Shown here piece after piece: positions 1-15,100 of a stretch of DNA of 64,000 bases. The stretch spans positions 2,108,001 to 2,172,000 of the forward strand of contig JAJNNX010000001.1 of assembly GCA_023159155.1 (NCBI GenBank). Reading direction: 5' to 3'. The stretch comes from Ustulina deusta. Taxonomy: Eukaryota; Ascomycota; Sordariomycetes; Xylariales; Xylariaceae. Under the pieces are notes generated by a model. It did no database searches and was not told where the DNA came from. It worked only from the letters and a program-made list of their open reading frames with translations. The first letter of the stretch is position 1, and the number at the start of each line of letters is the position of its first letter. A program made the position numbers and the translations under genes.

Positions 1-2182
1 TTATTTTTATAAAGCCTATATTAAAAAAAGAATACAAACAAAACCTTATAAAAAAAAACTTTCCAAAAAAACCTACTTTATAAAGTCCTTTTATTTCAAT
101 AAAGCTAGCATACCAAAAAATATTTTTATAAACTATAATAAATCTATAAAATAAATAGTTATCTTTTATAACTTTACTAGCAAAATTTAAACTATTTTTT
201 TATTAAGTCCAAGTTTATAATTTTTAGAATTTAAAAAACTTCTATAAAAATAAAAAAAATCTAAACAATAATACTAATATATTAACTTAAATAAACTAAA
301 AATATATATAAATAAAGATTTTATTTATTATTATACTTAAAAAAATATAACTATTAAATATTTTATTATAAAGCAGTACTAATAAAATAAAAAAATAAAA
401 AAGTCTATCTAAACACTAAAAAATATAGTACAAGCAATACTAGTTATAACAAAAAAAAGAATTTCTACTAAACTTCTAGCCTATTTATATTTAAATAACT
501 ACTTATATTAAGAATAGATAACGCTTTAAAAAAATAGTATTAATACTATACAAAAATTAGTATAGCAAATAGCTAAACTATTATTATATAATTATTTTTA
601 GTATACTAAAAAATTATATACTAAATAATAAACTAAATATACTAAAAACAAAAACTATTCTTTATAAAATACTAAAATATAAAAATAATAAAACATATAA
701 CTATATTATTTATAGATTTAATAACTTTACTATTATAACTATTAATAATATTACTTTTATAAAAAAACATTTTTATATATTAATAAAAAATGCTAAAAAA
801 TTAACAAAAAAGCGCTATAGATTATTATTACCCCCTAGCAAACAAAAATGAAAGCAGGCCGCTAGAAAAGCAAAAGAAACAAAAATAACTACTTAAAAAA
901 AAAACTAGCTTTTAATCTATTACTTATAAAACCTCTAAAATTATATATATTAGCAGCCTATATAAAAATACCTTTATTATTTCTAATACCCTTTAGAAAT
1001 CAATAACCTTTAATATATATATTACTAGTACTACTATACCTTAAACTAAAAAGCCTAGTATAAAAAGCACTACAATTTTACTATAATTTATATTTTTAAA
1101 TATAAGTTTTTAATTATTTATAATATAGCTTATACGCTTTATTACCTATTTTTAAAATAGCTATTATAATACTATTATTTATATTATTAATAGTAAATAT
1201 AAAACTAAAAAACTATAAACAAACTAAAAAAAACATTAAATAGCTTAAATAATATAAAGCTATAAAAACAAAATATTAATTACTTATTAATAATAAAACT
1301 TAAATATTTTATAAATTATTTACTAACAAAAATTTTATAACTAGAAAATAAGTTTATAAAATTAAAAAAAGCTTTAATAAAAAAGTTACAAAGTATAAAA
1401 TATAATAAGTTATTTAAAACTTTAAACAAATCTTTAACGAAAATTATAATAAAACTTTTGCTTTAGTAATAAAACCAATAAGTTATAAAGCTATTTTTAT
1501 AATTATTACAGCCCTAAATCTTAAAATTAAACAAATAAATATTAAAACTGCTTTTTTATATAAAAAAATAAAAAAAAACATTTATATTTAATAACTACCT
1601 AAATTTAATAATAGAACTAAGAAAGGTTATAAACTAAACAAAACACTTTATAACTTAAAACAAACTTTTAAAATATAGTATTAAATATTAGCTGATTTTC
1701 TAAAAATACTAGGCTTTAAACTACTAAAATTAAACATTAATATATTTACTAAAAAATATATATATATAACTATTTATATTAATAACTTATTCATAATAGG
1801 ACTTTTAAAAAAAAATTAACAAAATTAAAAAAATATTATTAAAAAAATTTAAAATCTAAAATCTAAAGCTATACTCTTTCTATTTTAGTATAACTATTAC
1901 TTAGGACCAAAAAAATAAAACTATTTTCTTTAGTTAAAAAGCCTACCTAAAAAAAATAATTAAAGAACTAGGCCAATAAAAAACATATATAATTACTACA
2001 CTTATTAATATAAACAAAATTCTAAAACTAACAAATAACTATAAAGCCCCTAAAAATAATATTTAATAATATATAAAAATTATTAGCTATTTAATATATG
2101 CTATATTTAGTATTAAACTAAATATAATATATATTATTTCCTATTTAAGCAAATATATAAAAAACCCTACAATAATATATAT
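1..2182 (+). mobile_element. Ty1/copia retrotransposon, RIP-degraded, left part (integrase tail?, RT, start of RNase H)
   Basis: No open frame survives, but plus-strand translation with stops still follows a copia polyprotein. From about 1330 the RT opens (KxVYKIK-like, then VIKPISYKAIF near 1475-1510), followed by IKTAFLY at about 1541, KLNKTLYNLKQ near 1635, ADFLKILGFK, and YINNLFIIG near 1770, where the catalytic YVDD has become YINN. RNase H begins near 2060 and runs to SYLSKYIKNPT at about 2172. There it stops abruptly at an LTR; the missing continuation is found at 29433. The 5' end of the element lies before the window or in the unreadable first 800 bases. C-to-T and G-to-A changes explain the replaced residues and stops. 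Confidence 0.88.
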
Positions 2183-2546
2183 TGTAGTAGGGCTGGTGCG
2201 TATGTATAGGAAACAGGTCCTTAGTCATGGAATAGAACGTATTCTTGGAGACCTTAGAGATTACAGAACAAAAAGTATAAGAAACGTGCGTTTTTATGTA
2301 AAACTATAAAAGATTTCTTTTTTAATAAACAAAATAATAAATAATTATTATAGAATATTAAATAGAAATTAAAAATTTGTTTTTATTAATTAATTATTGC
2401 GTTTTTATTTATATTTATAAACTAGATCTTAACCTAATACGTAAGAAGATCTGCGAGCCAGAAAATATAGTCTAATATAAAAAAATCAGGTAGGTTTAAT
2501 TAGTTTAAGTATATAATACGCCGATTAGGAGCCCTGCTTTATTTTA
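2183..2546. repeat. Left LTR of the 27-kb nested retrotransposon
   Basis: This segment is repeated in direct orientation at 29070-29432. Shared features include GTACG/GTGCG near the start, a TTTGTTTTTATTAATTAATT tract, the GCGAGCCAGAA motif and the GGAGCCCTGCT end. It starts TGTAGTAGGG and its partner ends in CA, as LTRs do. ATAT precedes this copy (2179-2182) and follows the partner (29433-29436), a possible short target-site duplication. The two copies differ mostly by C/T and G/A transitions. Confidence 0.8.
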
Positions 2547-5500
2547 TTAGTATTTTTAGTAAAGCAACAAAAATCAATATTATTTAATATTCTTTAAAGC
2601 GCAACCTATAATTAGAAACTAATATTTCTAGCTAATATACCTAACATACAAAAACTAACTACAAATTATACTAATTAGTTATATTTTTTTTAATAAATCT
2701 TTATATAAAGCTAGACTTTTAATATAATTTAATAATATAATATAAAAATAATAAAAAACTAATTATAATAAAAATTAAATAAATATAAAGTATTAATAGA
2801 ACTATTATTTTTAAAATAATTAATTATAAAAATACTAATAATACTATATTATTTTTATTAGATCTATAAAAAAATATAAAACTTAATTATAGTTATATTA
2901 AAAAAGTTAATATATTTACTAAATTTAAATATATATAAGTTTTTAATAAAGAACTTATAAAAATATTATATTAATTATATATGTTTATATAATAATAAAA
3001 ATTATAAAATATTAAACAAAAAAATATTATTAAAACTTAAAAACTATTGTTTTATTTTTAAAACATTTATTATTTTATTATTTTTATATATTAATAGTTT
3101 TAATTAGTAACCTAGAATAAATAACCTAAACGTTCTAAAGCAACTATAAAACTTTGGGCTTTTTTTAATAAAGTTTATTCTAAATATTCTAATTATAAAT
3201 ATATCTATTTTTAATACTATATTAATTAATAATTAGATTAATAAATATTAGTTAGCTAAGCTTTTAATATTTATATAATTAGTTTTTAGAAGTGCTATAG
3301 TTTTATATATTATTAGTTTATTTATTTTTAATTTTATATTTTGCCTTTAGAACTAATTTAATAAAAAAAACATAACTAAATAGCTTTATAAAATAAAAAG
3401 ACTTTTTAAGTTATATAAACTTTTATAAACTAAATAAATTAATTAGTTATTATACTAAACAAAAATTATAATTAAAAAATATATAGTTTAATATATTATT
3501 AATTTCTATATTAATTAGGATTAAATTATTATAAACTTAAAACAAAAATATAAAATAATTAATCTTAAATAAACTTAATTAAAAAAAAAAATTTTTCCTA
3601 AGTTTTTCTTAAGTACTAAAATAATTTTTTAAAATTATGCTTAATTTTTTTTTAAATATATAGCTTTAATTAATAAACTTAGCTAAAAAATCCTTTTAAT
3701 ACTTAAAAAATCTTATTTATATAACTTAATTAAATTAATCCTTTTTGATTACTTTAAAAATATTTTTAATAAATATAGAATTATTAAAAATATTTTATAA
3801 TAAAAGAAATATACTAATACTATAAATATTTTTAAATAATAAGCCAACTTAGAATCTTTTTTTTAGTTATAAATAGTAATATTAAGTTTTTTAAATAGTA
3901 CTACTAGCCTAGAACTATTGCTAAATATACTTTTTTATTCTATTTAGCAAGCTATATAAGTATAATTATTCTAAGCTTTATTAGTTGCTTTTTTAATTTA
4001 GCTATTTATAACTACCTTTTTTATTATGCCTTTAATAGTCTATATATATATAGACCTAATAATTAAACAATTAATAGCTAAAATAAAAAGCTTTTTTATT
4101 TATAATATTTAAATAACTAAAATAATAATTAAAATAATATAGTTATTAATTAACTAGAATTAATACTATGTTTTTTTTAATTAAATGTTTTATTAAAAGA
4201 TTAGCTAGTAAAGTAGGCAATAATATAAAAATAGCTAATTTAGAGCTTATGCTACCTAAATATAATAATTAAATTTTTAAAAATATAACTAATTAAGTAG
4301 CTAAAATAACTTTAGAAGTATTAGTAATAATCTATATAAATATTAGTTTTATAAAGCTAAAAATTATATATAATAAAGCTATAAATTAAAAAAAAAAAAA
4401 TTTTTTAAAGCTTTATATAAAAAATATAACTTTAAAGCTTAGTATATCAGTTTACTATATATATTTTAGTATATTTGCTTGTTTATAATTAACTTAAATA
4501 AAATATTAAAAAAAAAAATTAAATTTATATTTTTAGTTTTAATATAGATTTATTATAATTGTTTTAATAAATATTTTTTAGTAGTTTTAGTAGTTTATAA
4601 AGCTTTATATAAACTTAACTATGTTTTAAAAGATTTAGATTTTAAAAATAAAACCTAATTATAAAACTTAAAATTTAGCAAAAATAAAAATATTTTAAAT
4701 AACCTAGTCTAACTACCCGTTTTAATATTTAAACAACTAATTATAATTAATTAGTTTAACCCCAAAGTAAGATTTTAAGCTAATTTAGTTTTTATAGAAT
4801 AATAAAAGCTTAATATTTTAGCTAGAAAAAATTATTTAAAATTTTAATATAATAAATAGCAAAAATATTAAAATAAGCAAAAATTTATAATATTAAAAGC
4901 AATTAATTAAATTGTTTTTTTAGATAATTTATTAGTGCTTATAGTTCTAAACCTTATTAGTATATTTAATATATAAGTTTATATAAAAGCTATAATAGTA
5001 AAAAAAAAACGTTTAAATAAAAAAAATAATACTACGTTTAAAACCTATAATATTATTTAATTTTATAAAATAACTAGCGCTATAATAAGTATAAGTATTA
5101 ATTAGTAAATATTTTTATTTGTTTTAAAAATAAAAAAATATTAGATATTTTTTAATAAAATTAATAATTTGTTTAAAGCTAAAATAGGGTTAATTTGGAA
5201 AGAACTACTAGATTTATTTTTTAATGTGTTAGAATTATTTGTAATATAAGCTTTTAAAATAGGATAAATATTAGGCAAAAAAATAATTAGATTAAGTTAA
5301 CTAAATAAACCTAAGTTTAAAATAAGTAATTAATAAATGTTAGATATACTTATTTTAGAAGTTAATAATATATATATAATACTATAAAAATTTATAAAAA
5401 AAGTTTATAAAACCTTTTAGATAAATATATTTTTATAAAATATAAAAGATTATATAAAAGTTATATTTAAAATTATAATAAAAATTAAAAGATTATTAAA

Positions 5501-5835
5501 AAGCTTACTAATTATTAAACTTTTTAATATTAGCGCTTAATTATATATTTTAATAAAAAGTTATATTAAAAATAACTAATCTTTTATAATTAATATTTAA
5601 ATAATTCAAAATAAATATTTTATTAAATTAAAAGTATTTTTATAATTATATAAAAAAGTTATTGTTTAGCTAGTATAGATTATTAGGAAATATATATAAA
5701 TTATTTCTATATATATAGTTCTAAATAAAAAAATAGCTGTTTTTTTGTTTTTACAAATAAACTTTTTAAAGATTATAGATTATATTTTTTATTTTAAAAA
5801 TTTAGTTCTAATAGCTATATTTATTTTTTATTGAA
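2547..5835 (+). mobile_element. Internal region of the nested gypsy-type element, probable gag
   Basis: Extremely AT-rich DNA directly after the left LTR. A plus-strand frame near 5180-5500 is recognisable as once coding: a run containing KIGLIWKELLDLFF and a following acidic/hydrophobic pattern resembles a gypsy capsid region, but stops are frequent. Nothing else in this interval could be assigned. It is interrupted at 5835 by the tandem LTR array, and pol of what is probably the same element resumes after 20488. Confidence 0.5.
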
Positions 5836-6129
5836 TAGGCTTTATATGATATATCGTACGTAAAACAAATAACACACGTAGACAGAATATAATGTATTAT
5901 ACTATATTATCTATAAAAAAAAAAAAAAAAAAGAATGTTTATATAAAGCATAAGTTTTTTATATTTATATAAGAGCTTATGCTATTATATAAGCTAACAT
6001 AACAAAAAAGAAGTAAGGTCCTTTTTGTCCGGCTAAGGTCCGGCTAATATTTATACAAAAGCCGAGCATAAATTCGCACTTTATGCAAGTTATATAATAA
6101 AGTTATAACTAATGCTAGTTATTCTAATA
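5836..6129. repeat. LTR-like repeat A, copy 1
   Basis: First of four copies of a roughly 290-bp repeat. All contain the AAAACAAATAA block, the polyA near the middle, GTCCGGC..AAGTCCGGCTAA, and an end resembling AGTTATTCCAACA. Termini are TG...CA in the least mutated copies, so it behaves as an LTR. Read on the minus strand it would start TGTTGGAATAAC, a start common in fungal LTR elements, so the minus strand is the likelier sense. Confidence 0.75.
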
Positions 6130-6682
6130 CTAGCTATTTTTTTTTTTGGTTATAACTGTTTATTATATAAAAAAAACAAAAAAGTAACTATATAACTGCT
6201 TAAATATATATATAAAAGTTTAATTACTATAAAAGCAACTAGATTAGTAATCTAGTTTATACGTATAGCTGCTAAGTTAATAGATTATTTTTTTTTAATA
6301 AAGTTATGTAATAATATTGTAAGGCTACTGCTTTGGCTGTACGGTTAATCAAAAACTATAAGCTAAACATTACTTGGTAACTATTTAAATTAAAGCTAAA
6401 TATTTGTTTTTGCTCCGTATAATAGCAAGGTTTATAATTAGTTAGCTTGTTTGGTTGGTAGGCCTTATATAAGCAGTTATTAATTAAAAGCCCTTAAGGT
6501 TGTTTATGTTTAGTTAATTAAATAGGTTATTTATACAAAAAGAAATTAATTAATTAGAAGTTAGGTTAGCTTGTATATAAAAAAACTTATATATAAAAAG
6601 ATATTTGAGTTTTTTATTACTTTTTATTTTTTTGTTATTTTTTAAAATTTTCTATTTAATATGTTTGCTTATTTTTATATAC

Positions 6683-6714
<32 letters not shown>

Positions 6715-9700
6715 ATAAATGCTATTTAGTTTTTTAATAATAATGGTTATATATTAAGAATTATTAGCTAGAATAGTAATTACTATATAATATTACTATT
6801 AATAAACAATTTTAATAATTATTAGCTTATTATAGCGCTATATATTAATATATATATTTGTTTTTTTATTATATATATATTTGTTTTAATATATTATTAA
6901 TATTTTTATTTTTTATATATAAACTAATAAAGCTTAAGTTGCTACTATACTATTGGTTAATATATAAATCTAGATGTTTACTAATATATTTTTTATATAT
7001 TTAATTATGCTTATTTTTTATTAAAAAGGTTATTTTTATATAGTTTTTATTTAGTTATATAGTATTACTATTACTATATATATAAAAAATGCTTATATAG
7101 TGCGTAGTAGTTACTTGTTTTATAATTATTGCTAGATTATTAGGTTTTAAAGTAATATTTATGTAGCGTACGTTTAGCGTTCGTACGGCGCTCGGTACAA
7201 TTATTACGTTTAAAAAGAAGGGGGTAAATTAGTTATATAATAAAAAAAATAAAGAAAAAAAAAATAAAAAAAAGTGGCGTTTATATTTATTTTTCTTTTT
7301 AAAATTAATTTATTATATATTATTTTTACACTTTTAACTTTTTTTTTTTTATAAATATTATAATTATATATAATTTTTTATGTTTTATTAATAAATATTT
7401 TTATTTATATAATTAACTTGTTTATTAATACAAGGGTTTTTAATGTTTAGTTTAATATTTTTTTTATAAACGTATTAGCTAGATTATCTTTACTATTAAT
7501 CCATTATATTTTGGAGATTTTTTATTTTTTATACAATTTTTTTAATAATATAATATTAATTATTAAGCGTTTTTTTTGTATAGTGCTAAGCTTAATAAAA
7601 CAATTATATAATAATTTTAAATTAGAATATAAAATAGCTAGAATTAAAAGCAGTTATAGTATAGTTATAATTTTTAAAAATATTATATAAAAAGTAATAG
7701 TACTATTAAAACTATTAACTATACTATATAATTTATTTATAAGTATGCTTTTAATTATTTTTTTATACTTGCTTAAATTCTAGTATATAATATTTTTTTT
7801 AATTTTAAAGCTTAAATTTTTTTTTATATAATATTTAGTCCTTAGTATAATTATAAATATAAATTAAAAGGTTATATTTATATTATTTATAAATAACCTG
7901 TTTATAAAAATAAATAACTTTATATAATATAAATCTATTAATATAAAGGTTAGGCCGCAATTTTTATTATTTATTTACTACTAGATTTTTTAGTTTAAAT
8001 TTTTAATATTATATAGCTTAAAATATATAATTTAAATAGCTATATATAAGTTATACGCTACTTCGGGCTAGCAAATACTACTAATATATATATTTTTTGC
8101 TTGTTATAAAACATATTGCTATATAAAATTAGTTATATAAGGGTTAATCTAGTCTAATTAGTTTATTTGGTTTTTTTAAATTAAAATAATATTTTTTTTA
8201 AATAAAAATATAATTTATTTATTATTAAACTTTATAAAATAACCTAGCTAAAATATTTCTTTTAGCTTTATATAAAACTTAGCTTATTATAATTTATATT
8301 TTTTTTTTAAAAAAGCCTAGTAATATAAAACTAAATATATTATTTGTTTATAGTCTAGTAATACTAAAGTTGTTTAAAAGTCCTTTAGTAAAAAGTAGGT
8401 ATAAGTTATATATAGAAATAGTTATACTAAGCTTTTTATAGTAGTACTAGTAGTATATTTTGAACTAGTTTAGACCTGATTTAGCAAATCTATATAAAGG
8501 TTATATAATTTATAAAATTGTTTTATTAAACTATTTTAACTTTAGTTCGGATAGTAGTTATGCAAAGATCTTTTTAGCCAATTTGTTTTTTGATTATATA
8601 TATACTTACGTAATATTTTAAAGTTTGCTTAAAGTATTAAAGTTATAAATTAGAAAAAGTTTTAGTACAAATAGTAATTTTTAGTTTATTTGCTAGATTA
8701 TTAGCAACTAAATAAGCACTATTTTTTTTTTAGTATTATTATAGTTTTATATAATAAATTAGAACTTTTTATATAGCTTAGTTATTTTTATTTTTATTTT
8801 TTATATAAGCTAGAACTTAAAAATATAAATATTGCTATATTTTATTAGATTATATTTTATAAATTAAAATATGTTTTATATAACAAGATTATTAATTTTA
8901 GTAGTGTTAGATTTTTTAAATAAAGCTCCAGATATATTAATAATACTATTTTTGCATAGCTTAATAATTAAAGTATAGTTCTATTTTTTTTAAAAGGTTA
9001 GAAATAGTTAATTAATCTGTTATATAAAGGTTATATAAAATATTATAGCTTTTAAAAGTTATTTATGTTTTTTTTATATAATAGGGGCTTAAAAAAGTTA
9101 TGTTTTATTTTTTTTTTTAATATGTTTGTTTAAAATATTTTCTTTAGTTATATAATAATAAAGCTTAATTTATGTTTAATAGAAATATATTAGGCCGTTT
9201 ATTAAATTAATAATTATATTAAGGTTTTTAATTAACTTAATTTTATATAGTTTATTTTAGCTTTTTTTTTTTTGCTATACTAGTACTTTATTACATAAGA
9301 GTAAAAATAATATATTATATAAAGCAGGGCTGTTATACTAATTAATTGCTCGGTTAATTTTAACTTTAGCTTTTTTTTTACGTCATATTTTTATAGCTTT
9401 TTTAATTGCTTTAGCTTTTTATATAATATTAGGCAAAAGAAGTAAATCTTAATTAATTCTAGGGTAGGCTTTAAAAATAAAAAGGGTTAGTATAAGGCTG
9501 TTTAGTCTTGCTATATTATTTAAAGCTTTAATTATTATTTATAGAACTGATTTATTTTTTATATAAAAATTAAGTTCTGTTTTTAGGATATTATATATAT
9601 AATAGAATAGTTTATATGCCTTTTTAACTTTGCTAATTATTTAATATATTTTAATAAATATTATATAGTATTAAATATTTATAATTTTTATCTAGTTCTA

Positions 9701-11310
9701 AAATTTTTCGGATATAAAATTTATATTTGAGTTATATATAATATAGTTAGAAAGTTTTTAGTATATATTAATCTAATACTTATATAGCGCTTTTTAAACG
9801 TTTTATATAAATATTAATTTAAAAAAAGTTATAGCTTAAAATAATATAGCTATATTAATTATATATAAAATTTATTTATTTTTTATTTATATAGTATTAA
9901 TTATAATTTTATAATTAAAATTATAATTATTTTTAATTAAAAACTTAAATTATTAAAATATTTAATTATATAACTAGTAATAATAATAAAACTTTTAGAT
10001 TTTTTTTAAAATTAATTAATTTATATTATATTTTATATAACTAAATATTTTATATAGTTTTTTTATATAAAAATATCTAAATTAATAATATAATTATTAT
10101 AACTCTGTTTTAATAAAATATAGTCTAGCTTTATAAAAGTTTATATTAAAAAATAAATATTCCTATTTATATATAATAGAGATAGTCTTTCTGTTTTTTT
10201 ATATAATAATATTTTTTATATTATTAAAGTATATCTATAGGCAGTTTATATTTTTTAGCAAAAAAAAAAACAGCATTAAGCTATTTAGAATATAATATAT
10301 TATTATATTAAAGGAATTATTTATTTTTATAGTGCTTATAGCAATAATTATATTATTACTATTAAACCTAATATTTGTGCTGCTTAGGGTCTAGTCTACT
10401 TTTATATAAAAATAAAGTTTAAAATAAGCTTTTAATTATGCTTTTTTTACTGTTAAATAGTTCAAAACGCTTATATCCTAAAGTTCGCTTTAGTACTTTA
10501 TATAATATTAATTACTAAAAATAAACTAGTTAGATAATATATCTGTTTTATAGTTTTAAATATTTTTTTTAGTTGTATAGTAAATAAAAGTGTTGTTTAT
10601 AAAAAATTAGGTTGATTAGCTCCCGAATTTTTTTTTAATATTTTTGTTACTTTTGTCTAGTTTTAGGTATTTTTTAAAGTTTATAAAATATACCAAAAAC
10701 TTTTCGGGCATAAGTTCTATTTTATTAATTATTTTATACAAATTAAAATATTAGTTTTTTATATAGGCTTATTTTTAGGAAGTATATTTTATTAATTAAT
10801 ATTTTTTTTTATAGTATATAAAGTATTTTTTGTTTATATAATAGCTTTAGGCGTTTTAATCTTTTAAGTTATAATGCTTTATGCTTAGTTTGCTTAAAAA
10901 TCTAAAAAATTTATATTATTAGCTTTTTATACAATTACTTTAATTATACTTCTAGTTTATAAAATAAACATTATTATTTTTTTATATAAAGTTTTTTAAT
11001 ATATTATTAGTTATTACTTAGATATATATTTAAAAGTTTAAAAAAAACTTTTATTTGTTAGCTTTTAAAATATAAAAACTATAGTTAGTTCTAGTATTTT
11101 TTAATATATTTATATAATAGTTATACTAAATTAGATTTTTTTTTAATAATTTGCGCTAAATATTTATTATATGTTTATAAACTTATTAATTATAAGCTTT
11201 AGTACTTTATATAGTGCTAAATTTAGGTTTTTTTTATTTATTTATATAAAAATAATTATAGTCTAGTTAGCTTAATACTAGCTATAATTTATATTAATAT
11301 TAATATTAAA
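6130..11310. mobile_element. Internal region of LTR array, copy 1 (5.18 kb)
   Basis: This interval is collinear with 11603-16790, with shared landmarks such as the GCTTTATATAAG(G/C)AGTTA block near 6460/11940, the GCGTTCG..CGGCGC block near 7170/12660 and a TA-microsatellite at about 6685 and 12163. It is more AT-rich than copy 2, meaning more heavily mutated. No reverse transcriptase, integrase or gag motif was identifiable in either strand by eye. It ends ATATTAAA directly against LTR copy 2 and lacks the 1.55-kb segment that follows copy 2. Confidence 0.65.
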
Positions 11311-11602
11311 TGGGCTATATACGATATATTATATATAAAACAAATAACATGCGTGGACAGAATACAATGTATTATACTATATCATCTATAAAAAAAGAAA
11401 AAAAAAAATGTTTATACAAAGCATAAGTTTTTTATATTTATATAAGAACTTACGCTATTATACGAGCTAATATAACAAAAAAAAAATAAAGTCCCTTTTA
11501 TCCGGCCGAAGTCCAGCTAATATTTATACAATAGCTAAACATAAACTTATATTCTATATAAGTTGTATAGTAAGGTTATAACTAATACTAGTTATTCTAA
11601 TA
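11311..11602. repeat. LTR-like repeat A, copy 2
   Basis: Starts TGGGCTATATACG and ends TTATTCTAATA. It is shared between the element to its left and the one to its right, as expected when tandem LTR elements arise by unequal recombination. Confidence 0.75.
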
Positions 11603-12153
11603 CTAGCTATTTTTTTTTTTAGTTATAACTATTTATTATATAAAAAGAACAAAAAAAGCAACTATATAACTACTTAAATATATATATAAAAATTTAATTA
11701 CTAAAAAAGCAACTAGGTTAGCAATCTAGTTTATATATATAGCTGCTAAATTAATAGATTATTTTTCTTTAATAAAGTTATATAACAATATTACAAAGCT
11801 ACTGCTTTGGCTATATAGTTAGTCAAAAACTATAAGCTAAACATTACTTAGTAACTATTTGAGTTAAAGCTAAATATTTGCTTTTGCCCCGTATAATAGC
11901 AAGGTTTATAATTAGCTAGTTTGTCTAGTCGGTAGGCTTTATATAGGCAGTTACTAGTTAAAAGCCCTTAAAGTTGCTTATGTTTGGTTAACTAAGCAGG
12001 TTATTTATATAAAAAAAAATTAACTAATTAGAAATTAGGTTAGCTTATATATAGGAGAACTTGTATATAAAAAAATATTTAAGTTTTTTATTGCTTTTTG
12101 TTCTTTTGTTATTTTCTAAAATCTTTTGTTTTATATATCTGTTTGTCTTTATA

Positions 12154-12196
<43 letters not shown>

Positions 12197-15100
12197 ATAA
12201 ACACTATCTAGCTCTTCGGCAATAATGGTTGTGCGCTAAAAATTATTAGCTAGAATAACAACTATTATATAGTATTACTACTAATAAACAATCCTAACAA
12301 TTATTAGCTTATTATAGCGCTATGCGTTAATATATATGTTTATTTTTTTGTTATATATATATTTGTTTTAGTATATTGCTAATATTTTTACTTTTTATAC
12401 ATAAACTAATAAAGTTTAAATTGCTGCTATACTATTAGTTAATATATAAATCCGGGTGCTTACTAATATACCTTTTATATATTTGATTACGCTTATCTTT
12501 TATTAAAAAGGTTATTTTTATATAGTTCTTATCTAGTTATGTAGTACTACTGTTGCTATATATATAAAGAATACTTATATAGTACGTAGTAGTTACTTGT
12601 TTTATAGCTATTGCTAGATTATTAAGTTCTAGGGTAATGCTTATATAGCATACGTTTAGCGTTCGCACAGCGCTTAGTACAATTATTACGTTTGAAAAGA
12701 AAGGAGGTAAATTAGTTGTACAATAAAGAAAATAGGAAAAAAAAAATAGAAAAAAGTAGCGTTTACGTTTGTTTTTCTTTTTAGAATTAATTTATTATAT
12801 ATTGCTTTTATATTTCTGACTTTTTTTTTTTTATAAATACTATAATTATATATAATTTTTTATGTTTTATTAATAAACGCTTTTATTTATATAGTTAATT
12901 TGTTTATTAATACAAAAGTTTCTAAAGCTTGGTTCGGTATCTTTTTTATAAACATATTAGTTAGATTATCTTTACTATTAATCTATTATATTTTAGAAAT
13001 TTTTTATTTTTTATATAATTTTTTTAATAATATAATATTAATTATTAGGCGTTTTTTTTACATAGTACTAAGCTTAACAAAATAATCATATAATAACTTT
13101 AAATTAAAACATAAAACAGCTAGAATTAAGAGCAGTTATAGCATAGTTATAATTTTTAAAAATATTATACAAAAAGCAATAGTACTATTAAAGCTATTAA
13201 CTATACTATACAATTTATTTACAAGTATGCTTTTTATTACCCTTTTATACTTGCTTAAATTCTAGTATATAATATTTTTTTTAATTTTAAAGCTTAAATT
13301 CTCTTTTATATAACGTTTAGTCCTTAATATAATTACAAATCTAAATTAAAAAGTTATATTTATATTATTTATAAATAACCTATCTATAAAAATAAACAGT
13401 TTTATATAACATAAGTTTATTAGTACAAAAGTTAAGCCGTAATTCTTATTATCTATTTGCTACTAGATTTTTTAGTTCAAATTTTTAATATTGTACAGCT
13501 TAGAATATATAACTTAGGTAGCTATATATAAGTTATACGCTGCTTCAGGCTGGCAGATACTACTAATATATATACTTTTTGCTTGTTACAAAACATATTA
13601 CTATATAAAATTAGTTATATAAAGGTCAATCTAGTTTAGTTAGTTTGTTTGGCTTTTTTAGGTTAAAATAATATTTTTTTTGGACAAAAATATAATTTGT
13701 CTACTATTAAACTTTATAAAGTGACCTGGCTAAAATATTTTTTTTAGCTTTATACAAAACTTAGCTTGCTACAATTTGTATTTTTTTTTTTTTTAAAAAG
13801 CCTAGCAATACAAAGCTAAACATATTGTCCGTTTATAGTCCAGTAATACTAAAGTTGTCCAAAGGTCCTTCAGTAAAGAGTAAGTATGGGTTATATATAG
13901 AAATAGTCATACCGAGCTTTTTACAGTAGTACTAGTAATATATTTTAAACTAGTATAGACCTGATTTAGCAAATCTATATAAAGGTTATATAATTTATAA
14001 GATTGTTCTATTAAAATATTTTAATTTTAGTTCGGACAGTAGTTATACAAAGATTTTTTTGGCCAATTTATTCTTTAATTATATGTATACTTATATAATG
14101 TTTTAAAGTTTGCCTAAAGCATTAAAGTTATAAATCAAAGAAAGTCCTAATATAAATAGCAGTTTTTAGCTTATTTATTAGATTATTAGTAATTAAATAA
14201 ATACTATTTCTTTTTTAGTATTGTTATAGCTTTATATAATAAATTAGAACTTTTTATATAGCTTAGTTGTTTTTTTTTTAATTTTTTATATAAGCCAGGA
14301 TTTAAAAATATAAATATTGCTATATTTTATTAGATTATATTTCATAAATTAAAATATGCTTTATATAATAAGATTGTTGATTTTAATAGTATTAGATTTT
14401 TTAAATAGGGCTCCAAGTATATTAATAATACTATTTTTATATAGCTTAATAGCTAAAGCATAGTTTTGTTCCTCTTTAGGGGTTAGGAATAGTTAACTAA
14501 TCTATTATATAAAGGTTATACAAAATATTATAGCTTTCGGGGGTTGTCCGTATTTTCTTTATATAATAGGGGCTTAAAAAGGTTATATTTTATTTTTTTC
14601 CTTAATATATTTGTCCAAAATATTTTTTTTAGTTATATAGTAATAAAGCTTAACTTATATCCAACAAAAGCATATTAAGCCGTTCGTTAAATTAATAACT
14701 ATATTAGAGTTTTTAATTAACTTGATTTTATATAATCTATCCTAGCTTTTTTTCTTTTGCTATACCAGTACTTCACTACATAAAGGTAGAAATAATATAT
14801 CGTACAAAGCAAAGCTATTATATTAATTAATCGCTTAGTTAATTTTAACTTTAGCTCTTTTTTCGCGTAACATTTTTATAGCTTTTTTAATTGCCTTAGC
14901 CCTTTATACAATATTAAACAAAAGGAGTAAATCCTAATTAATTCTAGGGTAGGCTCCGAAAACAAGAAAGGTTAATACAAGGCTATTTAGCCCAGCAGTA
15001 TTATTTAAGGCTTTGACTACTATTTGGAAGATTAATTTATTTTTTATACAATTACTAATTTTAGCTTTTAATATATTATATATACAGCAGAAAGAGCTAT

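Noticed and set aside
12900..13085. 61-codon plus-strand frame rich in Ile, Leu, Phe and Tyr
   Set aside because: Product of T-rich mutated repeat DNA; the homologous stretch near 7425 in the sister copy carries a different, broken frame.
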